Positions 50,852-59,590 of a stretch of DNA of 64,000 nucleotides are shown here, piece by piece (positions within the stretch are counted from its first letter, which is position 1; every line of letters starts with the position of its first letter). The position numbers and the translations under genes are program-made. The notes under the pieces were generated by a model, which was given only the letters and a program-made list of their open reading frames with translations, did no database searches and had not been told where the DNA came from. This stretch comes from a virus: positions 37,629 through 101,628 of the IMG/VR virus record IMGVR_UViG_3300044971_002301. The stretch is one strand, 5' to 3'.

Positions 50852-52530
50852 TGGACAACCTATTCACACTCATCAACGAAAAATATTATGTCGGTCACTA
50901 TCTCCCCTACAATTCGGTGGGGGAGATTACTGATAGTATTCTTGTAGAACCATTTGGTTTGAAAAATAAATATCATGCGAGAGAGTCTTTTGACGGTAAG
51001 CATTATGTTTATACATTTGATAAATCAGTTAATAACGATAAAGAGGAGTTTGAAAAAAATTATGGTAATCCTCTTTGTGATGTAACTGTTTTTAGAAGTA
51101 CTTTTGTTGTTGAGGAGAATGAAGATAAGGTTTGTTTAAAAGTATTCTATTGTGGAAAACACAGAAAGGCTGGAGAAGTATTTTTTCGTAAAAGTACCAA
51201 ACTAAACTACATTACATTTAATAAGAAAACCAATATTTTTACGGTTGGTAAAAACACTGAATACCATAAGAAAAGAGGTAAGGGTAAAGGTAGTGTTGTT
51301 AGACGAAACTCATTCCCGATATCGTTAACTACAGATGGTTATCATTCATTTATGAATGGGTTAGATGATACCAAAACATATAATTTGGAAATTACCGAAG
51401 GTATTAATGTGTTTTTATCTAAAATTGGAGCAGAAAAAGTTTTAAACTACATTGAGTTACCGATGTCTTTATTTGGATGTTTGTTGGATAAACAAGGTGT
51501 TAAGAAACCTGACAATTGGAGAGGGTATTACAATGTATATCCAAAACCAATTAAAAAAGACTATAAGAAATACGGATTTAAGATGGTTGATGCTTATATG
51601 AAATTAAACGATGTAAGTTCAGAGAAAATTAAAAAAGTATTACATAAAGTTCAAAATCCTTGTTTCAAAAGTATTAAAATGTTGATGGATGTCTTTGGTA
51701 GAGATTTTATTTTACAAAGACCTGAAGAAGAATTGTGTATTATTTTTAGTACTAAAACTGACGAATCACCATTTCAACCTGTAAGACATTATTTTGAAAA
51801 TTTCGGTAAAAGGGATATGAGTAATTCTTATCAGATTTACTTATTATCTAAAACCGACCATAATTTATCTACTCATACTTTTTATGACCACGTAAGATTT
51901 TTTGATATCATCTCAAGAAATGAGCCGGTTAAATGGATGTCTAAAACTTTAAAAGAATTTAATGCTGAACATACTATTTGGTCGGACAAAGTTGACTTTT
52001 ATATCACAGGAAGATACTCAAGACAATACTCTAATGAATTTGTTGAACGAGTATCAAAACCAATCATAACAAGTGATAAAATTACATTTAACCCTATTGT
52101 ATTACAAAGTAGTGAAGAATATGTTGATGAGTCAGTACACCAATCTAATTGTGTAAGAACTTATCAAGATAGACCTTCATCATTAATTATATCACTTCGT
52201 AAAGAGAATGGTGATAGAGCGTCAATTGAATATAGACCTTCAATTGGTACGAATAATAAACAACCAGTTATATTCAAACGAGTTCAGACACTTGGAAGAT
52301 TTAATGGTTTATTGGATGATAGTTGGAATGATGCAATTTCTATATTGGATAATAGATTAAAAAGTATCTCTAATGAAGTGTGGGGTAATCCTGTTGCTGA
52401 GTTTGTTACTGGTGGTGGAAGAAAAGAGTATAACTTCATTTTTGATAAAAATGGACAACTTAACTGGGAACATTTAACAAATTCAATTGACATCGGAGAC
52501 GACTTACCTTACATTGACTTTGAATGGTAA
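50851..52530 (+). CDS. PcfJ-like protein
   Basis: 560 aa. The C-terminal third has the PcfJ-like signature ESVHQSNCVRTYQDRPSSLIISL, an H..NCV..Y core that reads like an active or metal site, followed by a beta segment. PcfJ-like proteins occur on conjugative plasmids and phages with unknown role. The ATG overlaps the DUF932 stop, a coupling that suggests the two proteins function together. Confidence 0.6.
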   Translation: MDNLFTLINEKYYVGHYLPYNSVGEITDSILVEPFGLKNKYHARESFDGKHYVYTFDKSVNNDKEEFEKNYGNPLCDVTVFRSTFVVEENEDKVCLKVFYCGKHRKAGEVFFRKSTKLNYITFNKKTNIFTVGKNTEYHKKRGKGKGSVVRRNSFPISLTTDGYHSFMNGLDDTKTYNLEITEGINVFLSKIGAEKVLNYIELPMSLFGCLLDKQGVKKPDNWRGYYNVYPKPIKKDYKKYGFKMVDAYMKLNDVSSEKIKKVLHKVQNPCFKSIKMLMDVFGRDFILQRPEEELCIIFSTKTDESPFQPVRHYFENFGKRDMSNSYQIYLLSKTDHNLSTHTFYDHVRFFDIISRNEPVKWMSKTLKEFNAEHTIWSDKVDFYITGRYSRQYSNEFVERVSKPIITSDKITFNPIVLQSSEEYVDESVHQSNCVRTYQDRPSSLIISLRKENGDRASIEYRPSIGTNNKQPVIFKRVQTLGRFNGLLDDSWNDAISILDNRLKSISNEVWGNPVAEFVTGGGRKEYNFIFDKNGQLNWEHLTNSIDIGDDLPYIDFEW

Positions 52531-52865
52531 ACGAAAAAAAGATATTTCTATTTGAGGATAGATTGTTGGATAAAGAAGGACTTTTATCAATTCTTCAGTT
52601 ATCTGATGGGCACAATCTTTTACCTAATGATTTTTTAAAAAGAGATAACATAGAAAAAGTTTTTATCAACTCAATCATGTATAGTGATGGTGAGGTTTAT
52701 TCCGACTTAATATGTAAACTACCTAATGGTAGTTTTATTTATTTATCTAAAGCAGATGGGGTTGAGTATAAAGTAAAATTATATTATAACGCTGACAAGT
52801 TGAGTGAGGTTAAGTTCTTCTTAACTCAACTTTTGAAACAAAAAAAGGAAAGTAAAAGTTTGTAA
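52524..52865 (+). CDS. protein of unknown function
   Basis: 113 aa, alpha/beta, no recognised motif. It overlaps the PcfJ-like gene by 7 nt. C-terminus is basic (LKQKKESKSL). Confidence 0.5.
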   Translation: MVNEKKIFLFEDRLLDKEGLLSILQLSDGHNLLPNDFLKRDNIEKVFINSIMYSDGEVYSDLICKLPNGSFIYLSKADGVEYKVKLYYNADKLSEVKFFLTQLLKQKKESKSL

Positions 52866-52905
52866 TTTACGCTCTTTGGTGATATTTATAGATATAGTAT
52901 TTAAA

Positions 52906-53568
52906 ATGTCTGATAATTGTAAAATATATAAAATTACTAATATGTCCAATGGACTAAATTATGTTGGGTGTACTATTGGTAAAATGGAAGAAAGGTTCAA
53001 AGAACATGTTTATCGTTGTTTTAGTAGTAACAATAATTCAAAATTATATAATTCAATGAGAAAATATGGTAAAGAAAATTTTATCATAACTTTGATTGAA
53101 GAATGTGAAATGGAAACTATGTATGATAGAGAAAAATATTACATAAAAGAATATGATACATTTAAAAATGGACTTAATTCTACTATAGGTGGTGATGGTT
53201 GTTTAGGGTATACTCATTCTGAAGAAATTAGAAAAAAAATATCAGAAAATACTAAAAATGGAAATTCACATAAAGGTAAAACATATGATGTGTTATATGG
53301 TGAAAATGCTGAATTTGAAAAACTGAAAAGAAAAACATCGGTAAAAAAAAGTTGGGATAAATTAACTGAACAGGATAAACATAAAAGAATGAAAAATATG
53401 TTAGAAAAAGTTAGAAATAATTCCAAAGTGGGTATTGAAACCATAAAACAAATTAAAGAAGAAATAAACAAAGGTTTGACAAATAAAGAACTAAAAGAAA
53501 AATATCCTGAAATAAGATATAATTTATTTAGTGAATTACGAAATAATCGTAGGTGGAAAAATATTTAA
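52906..53568 (+). CDS. GIY-YIG homing endonuclease
   Basis: 220 aa. N-terminal GIY-YIG domain (KIYKITNMSNGLNYVG, with ERFKEH and DREKYYIKEYDT), then a NUMOD3-like DNA-binding motif GYTHSEEIRKKISENTKNG and a C-terminal helix-turn-helix-like end. Free-standing endonucleases of this type (for example T4 Seg proteins) spread between phages. It is flanked by 40 nt and 4 nt of non-coding sequence, as expected for an insertion between two cotranscribed genes. Confidence 0.85.
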   Translation: MSDNCKIYKITNMSNGLNYVGCTIGKMEERFKEHVYRCFSSNNNSKLYNSMRKYGKENFIITLIEECEMETMYDREKYYIKEYDTFKNGLNSTIGGDGCLGYTHSEEIRKKISENTKNGNSHKGKTYDVLYGENAEFEKLKRKTSVKKSWDKLTEQDKHKRMKNMLEKVRNNSKVGIETIKQIKEEINKGLTNKELKEKYPEIRYNLFSELRNNRRWKNI

Positions 53569-53572
53569 TAAT

Positions 53573-53878
53573 ATGGAAAAAATAAATTCAATACAAATTA
53601 AAGAAAAATTAGATAAAAATGAAACGTTTTTATTAAAAATGTTTGCGGTCTGGTGTTTACCGTGCCGTCAACTAACAGAAGAATTAAATAAAATCAGAAC
53701 TGATATACCAATCTATGAGTTTGATGTTGAAAGTGATATTGATTTCTCAAAGAAATTAGGTGTTAGAAATGTTCCAGTTTTAAAGTTTTATAAAGAAGGT
53801 GTTGATACTCATACTATGGTCGGATTAAAACCAGCTCAGACCGTATCTTCATTAATCCTTGAATATATTGAAAACTAA
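53573..53878 (+). CDS. thioredoxin-like protein
   Basis: 101 aa thioredoxin fold with active site WCLPC (27-31), the conserved cis-Pro in VRNVPVLKFY, and a terminal helix. The CLPC dipeptide differs from the CGPC of standard thioredoxin, so the redox potential may differ. It overlaps the glutaredoxin gene by one base, giving a paired thiol-redox module, perhaps for ribonucleotide reduction. Confidence 0.8.
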   Translation: MEKINSIQIKEKLDKNETFLLKMFAVWCLPCRQLTEELNKIRTDIPIYEFDVESDIDFSKKLGVRNVPVLKFYKEGVDTHTMVGLKPAQTVSSLILEYIEN

Positions 53879-54150
53879 TGGCTAATTTATTGGTTGCGTA
53901 TACAATGAAAGGATGTCATTGGTGTGTGGAGTTCAAAAAACAACTTAAAGAAAATAAGATTAAGTTTAAGGAGCGAGACATTGAAAAATACGAAGAGGAG
54001 TATAACCTTTTTGTTGAAGTTACTGGTAACGATTTTGTTCCGGCATTTATGATTGTGGATACTGTGACAGAAGATGCTAAGTTATTTGCTCCCGACAGAG
54101 ATTTCCAAGATATAAACGAAGCTGTTGGAATTATCAAAAATATTTTGTAG
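53878..54150 (+). CDS. glutaredoxin-like protein
   Basis: 90 aa, active site CHWC (13-16), followed by the GNDFVPAFMIV loop with the cis-Pro. Compact glutaredoxin/NrdC-like size. Its start overlaps the thioredoxin stop (TAATG). Confidence 0.75.
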   Translation: MANLLVAYTMKGCHWCVEFKKQLKENKIKFKERDIEKYEEEYNLFVEVTGNDFVPAFMIVDTVTEDAKLFAPDRDFQDINEAVGIIKNIL

Positions 54151-54155
54151 TTTTG
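54125..54155 (+). promoter_or_regulatory. Bacteroidota-type promoter, leaderless
   Basis: TTGGA (54125-54129), an 18-nt spacer and TAGTTTTG (54148-54155). The next ATG begins after exactly 4 nt. The promoter lies mostly inside the end of the glutaredoxin gene. Confidence 0.65.
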
Positions 54156-54159
54156 TTCC

Positions 54160-54687
54160 ATGAAGGAACTAACATTTAAAAAGAAAGGGGTAGTTCATAC
54201 CCCTTTGACATTTTGGCAAGTTGACCCAACATCGAAGATTGCTATCTACCAAGGTGGAAGAGGGGCTCGTCCTGATTTAGATTTTATCGTAAAACATAAG
54301 GAAGAAGGTAAGAGATTACGGACACCATCACATACACATTGGATTGTTGATTTGATTGCTAAGAAACAATGTGCTCCGAATGTTATTAAAGGGTTTATTG
54401 ATGACCTGATAAAAATATATGATGAAACCGAACCATTTAATTGTGTAACATCAAGAGATACCTACAAGTTACAGTATGTTAATAAACTTACACCAAAGTA
54501 TCTTGAGTTACAAGGATGTGGTTATTATTCTATTGAAGTTTTAATTTCGTTTATTGAGTTGTTTTCCAAGTGTGAAAAACAAACACCAGGGGCGTTCATG
54601 TTTAGAAACCTATTGGTGATGGTTAAGCAATATATTGATGGTGAGAGGGACTTCTACCAAATCGTTGGTTATTCTAAACGTGTTTAA
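54160..54687 (+). CDS. protein of unknown function
   Basis: 175 aa. Contains KIAIYQGGRGARPDLDFIVKHKEEGKRLRTPSHTHWIVDLIAKK, a well-ordered region that looks like a catalytic or binding site, but I do not know the family. It is leaderless by promoter position and overlaps the convergent minus-strand gene by 4 nt. Confidence 0.55.
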   Translation: MKELTFKKKGVVHTPLTFWQVDPTSKIAIYQGGRGARPDLDFIVKHKEEGKRLRTPSHTHWIVDLIAKKQCAPNVIKGFIDDLIKIYDETEPFNCVTSRDTYKLQYVNKLTPKYLELQGCGYYSIEVLISFIELFSKCEKQTPGAFMFRNLLVMVKQYIDGERDFYQIVGYSKRV

Positions 54688-55316
54688 ATAACGTTCAGGA
54701 ACAATTTAGAAGGTAGTTGGTAGTCATCTGATACCTTACCTTCAAAGTTGTCGTTTAATATCGATAGGATAAGTTCTGAACTATAGTAACTATCTGATTT
54801 TACCTTTGTGAATTTCAGGTTACCTTCATTACTTTCAAATTCCAATTTAATGTTTCTGAACTTAAAGTACGGTTGTGATTTCTCCGAGATTTTATAAAGG
54901 TAAGAATAAAGATTACCTAAATAGTTTTTAGAATAACCGTGAGGGAATGTTGATTGTATGGTTATTGATGATAGATTGTTTGTTGTGAAAGTTTCAGGAT
55001 ATTCAAATACGAATTTTGTATCCTCAAAGTTTGTGTCTTTGGTATCATAATCTATGATGTCCAATGTTTTAAGATTAAGAGCTGTTAAATCAGAATAGTT
55101 ATTTTGTTCTTGTTCTATGAACTTATCTGTCAGATTGTAACATCCATATATTTTTGGATTCTTTGTATAACCTTTGATAATAAATAAACTATTACAATCA
55201 ACAACTGATAGTTTTGTTTTATAAGTGTTATTATCACTTATTTCTTGACATAAGAAATCTGCGAACTTATTAACAAATTCCTGATTTAAAATACAACTCT
55301 CTTTTTCCATATCCAA
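54684..55316 (-). CDS. protein of unknown function
   Basis: 210 aa, soluble, mixed alpha/beta, acidic. Aromatic-rich segment YLGNLYSYLYKISEKSQPYFKFRNIKLEF. No motif identified. Convergent with the preceding gene; upstream on its own strand lies a small possible membrane peptide gene. Confidence 0.5.
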   Translation of the reverse strand: MDMEKESCILNQEFVNKFADFLCQEISDNNTYKTKLSVVDCNSLFIIKGYTKNPKIYGCYNLTDKFIEQEQNNYSDLTALNLKTLDIIDYDTKDTNFEDTKFVFEYPETFTTNNLSSITIQSTFPHGYSKNYLGNLYSYLYKISEKSQPYFKFRNIKLEFESNEGNLKFTKVKSDSYYSSELILSILNDNFEGKVSDDYQLPSKLFLNVI

Positions 55317-55351
55317 TTTTAAAACTAAAATTTTAAAGGTTAAAGTCTAAA

Positions 55352-55447
55352 TTATTTTCTATTGTATTTAAAATATTCTTTTCTGTCTCGGATGACTAAA
55401 GAAACGTTAAAAAATAAAAATATTGGAATAAAAATTAAACTAATCAT
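55352..55447 (-). CDS. possible 31-aa membrane peptide
   Basis: A 31-codon frame with one transmembrane helix (MISLIFIPIFLFFNVSLVI) and a basic tail (RDRKEYFKYNRK). The positive-inside pattern is believable for a short membrane peptide, but the frame could arise by chance in AT-rich DNA. The rest of the 200-nt gap shows nothing else. Confidence 0.3.
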   Translation of the reverse strand: MISLIFIPIFLFFNVSLVIRDRKEYFKYNRK

Positions 55448-55517
55448 ACCAATATATAGGTATGAAATGTTGAAAGTGTGTTAAGGAATTATTAACAAAT
55501 CTTGAATAAATTTGTTA

Positions 55518-56630
55518 TTAGAAATAACTATTAAACTCAATATTAAGACATTTTTTAACGTCACCTAAATCGGGGTAGTCAGGAACTCTTCCAGAACTCA
55601 ACCAATTTAAATCACCACTTTCAAATAAACTTTTAAGTAGGTTGATATAACCTCCGTAATAATTTAAATTTTCATATGGGTTATTTACGTTACTTTCAAA
55701 CCAAAGTTTAATATTATAATGAGCAGTTTTTGTGACTTCATATCTTACACCCCATCTTTCTGTTGATGTACTTTTATTGTAGTCGTGTTTTTTGTATTTA
55801 TACTCTTCTGATTTTTTACTATCAATAACCTCACCGACTAATTGTCCTATAAGTGAGTCATACAATTCGTTAGCGTAAACCGACCCATAACAATTTGAGT
55901 ATAATGAATATAATTCACTTCTTATATCTAATCCTAAGTTCATTATAAAGTATTCAACGCAATCATTATCTTGTAAAAGTTTAGTGATTATCTCTTCATT
56001 TAATTTTAAATTTGATTCATCACCTTGTTTTTTTGCTAAATCTTCTATTAATTCAGGAGTTATATAATCAATTGATAAATTACCAATTTTAAGTAAATCT
56101 TCTTTGATGTATCCTCTAATTTCTTCTTGATATTTTGGTTCTAGTTCTTCATAAACATCTTTGAATTCATCACCTGTTACGTCATCATAAAAATAACCAT
56201 CATAATCCCCATTTAATATTTCGGCAATTCTATCTTCACTAATATCGTTTCTACCACTACTAAAGAATTGTGCCAGTTCACCAGAATCTTCTAAATCAAC
56301 ATAATATTTCCCATCAATTTCAGTTATATCTGAAAATTCCATTTCCATCATCTTATAGATGTAATTTGGGTCTTTTTGTATTAATTGATAAATTATTTTA
56401 TTTTGATAATCCGACCAGTCATCATTAAAAGGGTCAATGTAATGTGTTAAATTATATTTAATTATTAACTCAAAAAATTTATCAAAACTACCCATAGCGT
56501 TTTCAATATCCTCTTCAGTAACATCTCCGTTTTGGAATAAAGTAATAAGTTTTATTAACTTATTTTGGAAACCTGTTAGTACGGGTTTTTCCTCTTCTTC
56601 GTTTAATTTTTTGAAAATTTTAAATTCCAT
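55518..56630 (-). CDS. acidic protein of unknown function
   Basis: 370 aa, very acidic and Tyr-rich, helical. Begins FKIFKKLNEEEEKPVLTGFQNKLIKLI, an amphipathic start similar to the other capsid-targeting-like N-termini. No enzyme motif. A TATTTATA motif ends 3 nt before the ATG, the same spacing as at 45366. Confidence 0.5.
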   Translation of the reverse strand: MEFKIFKKLNEEEEKPVLTGFQNKLIKLITLFQNGDVTEEDIENAMGSFDKFFELIIKYNLTHYIDPFNDDWSDYQNKIIYQLIQKDPNYIYKMMEMEFSDITEIDGKYYVDLEDSGELAQFFSSGRNDISEDRIAEILNGDYDGYFYDDVTGDEFKDVYEELEPKYQEEIRGYIKEDLLKIGNLSIDYITPELIEDLAKKQGDESNLKLNEEIITKLLQDNDCVEYFIMNLGLDIRSELYSLYSNCYGSVYANELYDSLIGQLVGEVIDSKKSEEYKYKKHDYNKSTSTERWGVRYEVTKTAHYNIKLWFESNVNNPYENLNYYGGYINLLKSLFESGDLNWLSSGRVPDYPDLGDVKKCLNIEFNSYF

Positions 56631-56642
56631 AATTATAAATAT

Positions 56643-56668
56643 AAAAAAAGGGGAAAAATTCCCCTTTT
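56643..56668 (-). terminator. minus-strand terminator
   Basis: On the minus strand AAAAGGGG pairs with CCCCTTTT and runs into further T residues. It lies downstream of the two Cys-Gly mini-genes and just upstream of the gene starting at 56630. Confidence 0.75.
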
Positions 56669-56692
56669 AGTTTTCTTATGTTGCGGGAAAAA

Positions 56693-56734
56693 TTATTTTC
56701 CACATCCGCAACCACCACCGTTGTTGTTTTTCAT
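56693..56734 (-). CDS. possible 13-aa Gly/Cys peptide
   Basis: Encodes MKNNNGGGCGCGK and stops. The CGCGK end echoes the MGCGCKK start of the neighbouring minus-strand mini-gene. Too short for confidence, but two Cys-Gly-Cys peptides in 200 nt are unlikely by chance in AT-rich DNA. Confidence 0.35.
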   Translation of the reverse strand: MKNNNGGGCGCGK

Positions 56735-56758
56735 TGTTTTTAATTTATTAGAGGTTTA

Positions 56759-56884
56759 TTACTTTTTCTTGTTTTTATTGTAGTACTTATCAATAGTACT
56801 TTGAACTGCGTTTTTAATACTCTCAGTTCTTAACTTTTTCACCTGTTCAGGTGAAGCGTTTTGTTTTTTACATCCACATCCCAT
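56759..56884 (-). CDS. 41-aa MGCGCKK mini-protein
   Basis: 41 aa: MGCGCKKQN start followed by a basic helix (SPEQVKKLRTESIKNAVQ) and a Lys-rich tail. The paired cysteines could bind metal or carry a lipid, though there is no signal peptide. Ends 25 nt before the 13-codon peptide frame and the minus-strand terminator. Confidence 0.5.
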   Translation of the reverse strand: MGCGCKKQNASPEQVKKLRTESIKNAVQSTIDKYYNKNKKK

Positions 56885-56974
56885 ATTGTTGGTATTTTAT
56901 TATAAATATTTACCACATGTGATTTAATAGTAAATAATATAGTTATTTTAATATTTATTAATATAATTTTTATC

Positions 56975-58276
56975 ATGAGAGTTAATATAGATATATCACA
57001 AATACAAAGGGTTGTTCAGATGTTGGTTGAGGAAGAAGGACAAGAGAGTGTTGTTATAACACCTGAGCAATATATTAATTTTTTAAAGTTTACTAATTAT
57101 AACGGTAAATTGGTTCAAAATATGAAACAATTCAGAGGTAAACGAATTGTTATTGATGGTGATTTAAGTCTGAGAAATACGGATGCTAATAACATTACAA
57201 ATATCACAGTTAATGGTGGTTTAGATTTATCATATACACTAGTTAATTCTATTGAGGGTCTTATATACAATAATATTTCAACATATGGGACACCGTATCA
57301 AAAAATTCAAATCAAAAAACAAAGACAGATTGAATTAGCCAAACAAAACGATTTACGACAAGAGGACGAATGGAATTTAGAAACTGCAACAAGTGATATT
57401 GCGATTACCGCAAATGTTTTATTTGAGTTTCTGACTTCATCTTCTGGTCTTTATGAAGCTAAAGAACCTAATCATGATGCTAGGTTACAACAACTTTACG
57501 CTGAAAAAGAAAGAATGGAAGAAATTGAAAGAAAAACGGAAGATAATGAAAATCTGATGGATTTAGAGGCGGTTGAAGAAGAAATTGAATACCTTGAACT
57601 AAGAATTGACGTATATAACTTGGTTTACGCCTACAAATATTATAATATGAGAGTTTTCTATGTGTTAACTGGCGACTTAGAAGAATCAAAAGAAAGATGG
57701 GCGGTTGGTGATAATTACGACACCCACATGTCAGCGTATGAAAAAATTGATGAATTAATCGATGATATTGGAATAAAAGGTTTTAATCAAAGTTTTGTTG
57801 AAGATTATATTGATGTTGAAGAACTTAAGGAAACTTTCAGAGAAGATGAAGAAAGTAATGTTAGAGAAAACCTTGAAGATTTTTTTAATGAGGAAGATTT
57901 TGAATATTCAGACCCAGCAGTTCAAGAAAGAATTGATGAGATTAATAAAATGTTGGAAGATTCTGAGAACTTATCACAAGAACAATATGACGAATTAAAT
58001 GAAGAGTTGGATGAATTAAAAGATAGTGATAAAACTATTCCTGAAGATTTAATTGAGGATAAGGTTGAAGATTTAGTTAATGATTTGGTTGATGACCCTA
58101 TGACCACAATTCAAAATTATGGTTTGGAAATTGAGAATTATATAGACACACAAGGATTCAAAGAAGGATTACTTCGTTCTGATGGTATCGGTCACACATT
58201 GAACACTTACGATGGTGAATACGATACTATTGAATTTAATGATGAAACATATTACATTTTACAAATAGAAGGGTAA
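56975..58276 (+). CDS. acidic coiled-coil protein with repeat-like N-terminus
   Basis: 433 aa. N-terminal IDISQIQRVVQMLVEEEGQESV resembles the helical targeting peptides on other genes here. Residues ~45-90 have a leucine-rich/beta-helix look (IVIDGDLSLRNTDANNITNITVNGGLDLSYT). The remainder is strongly acidic coiled coil (EKERMEEIERKTEDNENLMDLEAVEEEIEYLEL). No known function. Overlaps nothing, and the next gene follows after 1 nt. Confidence 0.55.
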   Translation: MRVNIDISQIQRVVQMLVEEEGQESVVITPEQYINFLKFTNYNGKLVQNMKQFRGKRIVIDGDLSLRNTDANNITNITVNGGLDLSYTLVNSIEGLIYNNISTYGTPYQKIQIKKQRQIELAKQNDLRQEDEWNLETATSDIAITANVLFEFLTSSSGLYEAKEPNHDARLQQLYAEKERMEEIERKTEDNENLMDLEAVEEEIEYLELRIDVYNLVYAYKYYNMRVFYVLTGDLEESKERWAVGDNYDTHMSAYEKIDELIDDIGIKGFNQSFVEDYIDVEELKETFREDEESNVRENLEDFFNEEDFEYSDPAVQERIDEINKMLEDSENLSQEQYDELNEELDELKDSDKTIPEDLIEDKVEDLVNDLVDDPMTTIQNYGLEIENYIDTQGFKEGLLRSDGIGHTLNTYDGEYDTIEFNDETYYILQIEG

Positions 58277-58277
58277 A

Positions 58278-59039
58278 ATGGAAACCAAACCAAGAAAAAG
58301 AAGAACAAAAAAAAATAATCATTTCAGATTAACGACAGACTGGTTATTAACAGAACCAATTGACTACGAACACAAATATTATATGTTGATGGACTTTTTA
58401 AAGTTCTGTGACGATAAGATTGAGAAGTTTGAGTTATACCCCTTATTTAGTGAAATGTCATTACACTTGGCTAATCTACAAGTGATGTCTTCGGAATTCA
58501 AATACATCATAGTTAACAAAAAATTTGAAGTCATTGATGATGAAATACTAATCAATGAACTTAAATTTACACCAATCCCAAAGTTAGGTGATGATGAGTT
58601 GGAGGAACTAAATAAGGTTCTAAAATATGCCGGACCAAAGTTTTTTGAATACTTTAATGTCATCAAAGCTCTTTGGACATTAACATACGATTCAGTTTCA
58701 ATCAAACATACCAACGAAAACAAGAAACAGGATTTAGAAAGAGGTTACTTTTTTACACTTAATGGGAACAACAAAAGGATTTGGAAGTATACAACTGGTG
58801 GTATTGATACGGTTAAACACGACAGTAAATTTGCGGTTCAGTTAATATTTGATGGGGAAAGTAAAAAGGTAATCAGAACAATATTAAATGAATTAACTCA
58901 AGATATAAGTTTACCTATTTTTGAATTAATGTCTTCCAACGACCTACCATTTGAAAATACACTCCTACCAATCTTTAAAAGAAAGGTATTAAGTTACATA
59001 GTTCAGAAAAAAACAATTGTAAATCTAAAGAAAAATTAA
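58278..59039 (+). CDS. protein of unknown function
   Basis: 253 aa. Basic N-terminal tail (KPRKRRTKKNNHFR), then a mostly helical, well-folded-looking domain (EHKYYMLMDFLKFCDDKIEKFELYPLFSEM). No family recognised. Cotranscribed with the preceding gene. Confidence 0.55.
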   Translation: METKPRKRRTKKNNHFRLTTDWLLTEPIDYEHKYYMLMDFLKFCDDKIEKFELYPLFSEMSLHLANLQVMSSEFKYIIVNKKFEVIDDEILINELKFTPIPKLGDDELEELNKVLKYAGPKFFEYFNVIKALWTLTYDSVSIKHTNENKKQDLERGYFFTLNGNNKRIWKYTTGGIDTVKHDSKFAVQLIFDGESKKVIRTILNELTQDISLPIFELMSSNDLPFENTLLPIFKRKVLSYIVQKKTIVNLKKN

Positions 59040-59047
59040 TACTTTTG
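59017..59047 (+). promoter_or_regulatory. Bacteroidota-type promoter, leaderless
   Basis: TTGTA (59017-59021), an 18-nt spacer and TACTTTTG (59040-59047), followed after exactly 4 nt by an ATG. The -33 box lies in the end of the previous gene. Confidence 0.75.
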
Positions 59048-59051
59048 TAAT

Positions 59052-59213
59052 ATGGGATTCAACAAAAAAATAATAGGGGAAGAACAAATTAAAAATTTAG
59101 AAAAAGATTTAACTATTATTAATCACTATCTCAAAGCTGATTCCATCATTTTCACAAATAACGACGTTGCTAAAAAATTTAAAGAGTATGAGAAACAATA
59201 TAGACCTGAATGA
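59052..59213 (+). CDS. 53-aa helical protein
   Basis: 53 aa, charged and helical (EEQIKNLEKDLTIINHYLKADS ... NDVAKKFKEYEKQYRPE). It begins at an ATG 4 nt behind a promoter and overlaps the next gene by 26 nt. The promoter match supports it as a real gene. Function unknown. Confidence 0.55.
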   Translation: MGFNKKIIGEEQIKNLEKDLTIINHYLKADSIIFTNNDVAKKFKEYEKQYRPE

Positions 59214-59388
59214 AGTTCTGTTAAGAAAACTTGAAAAACCAGTTCATATCAATTACATTTGTGATTATATCCTACGAGTTGGAATCGATGAAACAAGAAA
59301 ACGAATTGAAAAACTTGTAAGTGAGGGTATACTTGAAGAAAGTAAATATGGAAAAGAATATTATGTCAGAACAAAAAGAAATGGTTAA
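59188..59388 (+). CDS. small winged-helix-like protein
   Basis: 66 aa. NEVLLRKLEKPVHINYICDYILRVGIDETRKRIEKLVSEGILEESKYGKEYYVR has the helix-turn-helix plus wing pattern of small winged-helix DNA-binding proteins. It may act as a regulator. The ATG at 59188 is preferred to the upstream TTG. Confidence 0.55.
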   Translation: MRNNIDLNEVLLRKLEKPVHINYICDYILRVGIDETRKRIEKLVSEGILEESKYGKEYYVRTKRNG

Positions 59389-59590
59389 TCATCCATCACA
59401 CTATGGTGGTGAGGATAATCCATATGAAGCAATCAAGGTCATTGATGCTTGGGGTTTAGATAAAGATTTTTATTTGGGTAATGCGGTCAAATACCTATCA
59501 CGAGCTGGTAAGAAAGACAACGTAGTTCAGGACTTGAAGAAAGCGATATGGTATATTGAAAAAAAGATAGAAAAATTACAGAATGATTGA
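59363..59590 (+). CDS. DUF3310 family protein
   Basis: 75 aa. VNHPSHYGGEDNPYEAIKVIDAWGL, FYLGNAVKYLSRAGKKDNVVQDLKKAIWYIEKKI matches the DUF3310 family of phages, often near nucleotide metabolism genes and of unknown biochemical role. Two other in-frame ATGs upstream (59348 and 59321) are possible starts; 59363 keeps the known family length. Overlaps the methyltransferase by 8 nt. Confidence 0.8.
   Translation: MSEQKEMVNHPSHYGGEDNPYEAIKVIDAWGLDKDFYLGNAVKYLSRAGKKDNVVQDLKKAIWYIEKKIEKLQND

Noticed and set aside
52906-53568. Intron carrying the GIY-YIG endonuclease
   Set aside because: Both flanking genes appear complete and no intron core sequence fits in the 40- and 4-nt gaps, so it is a free-standing gene.
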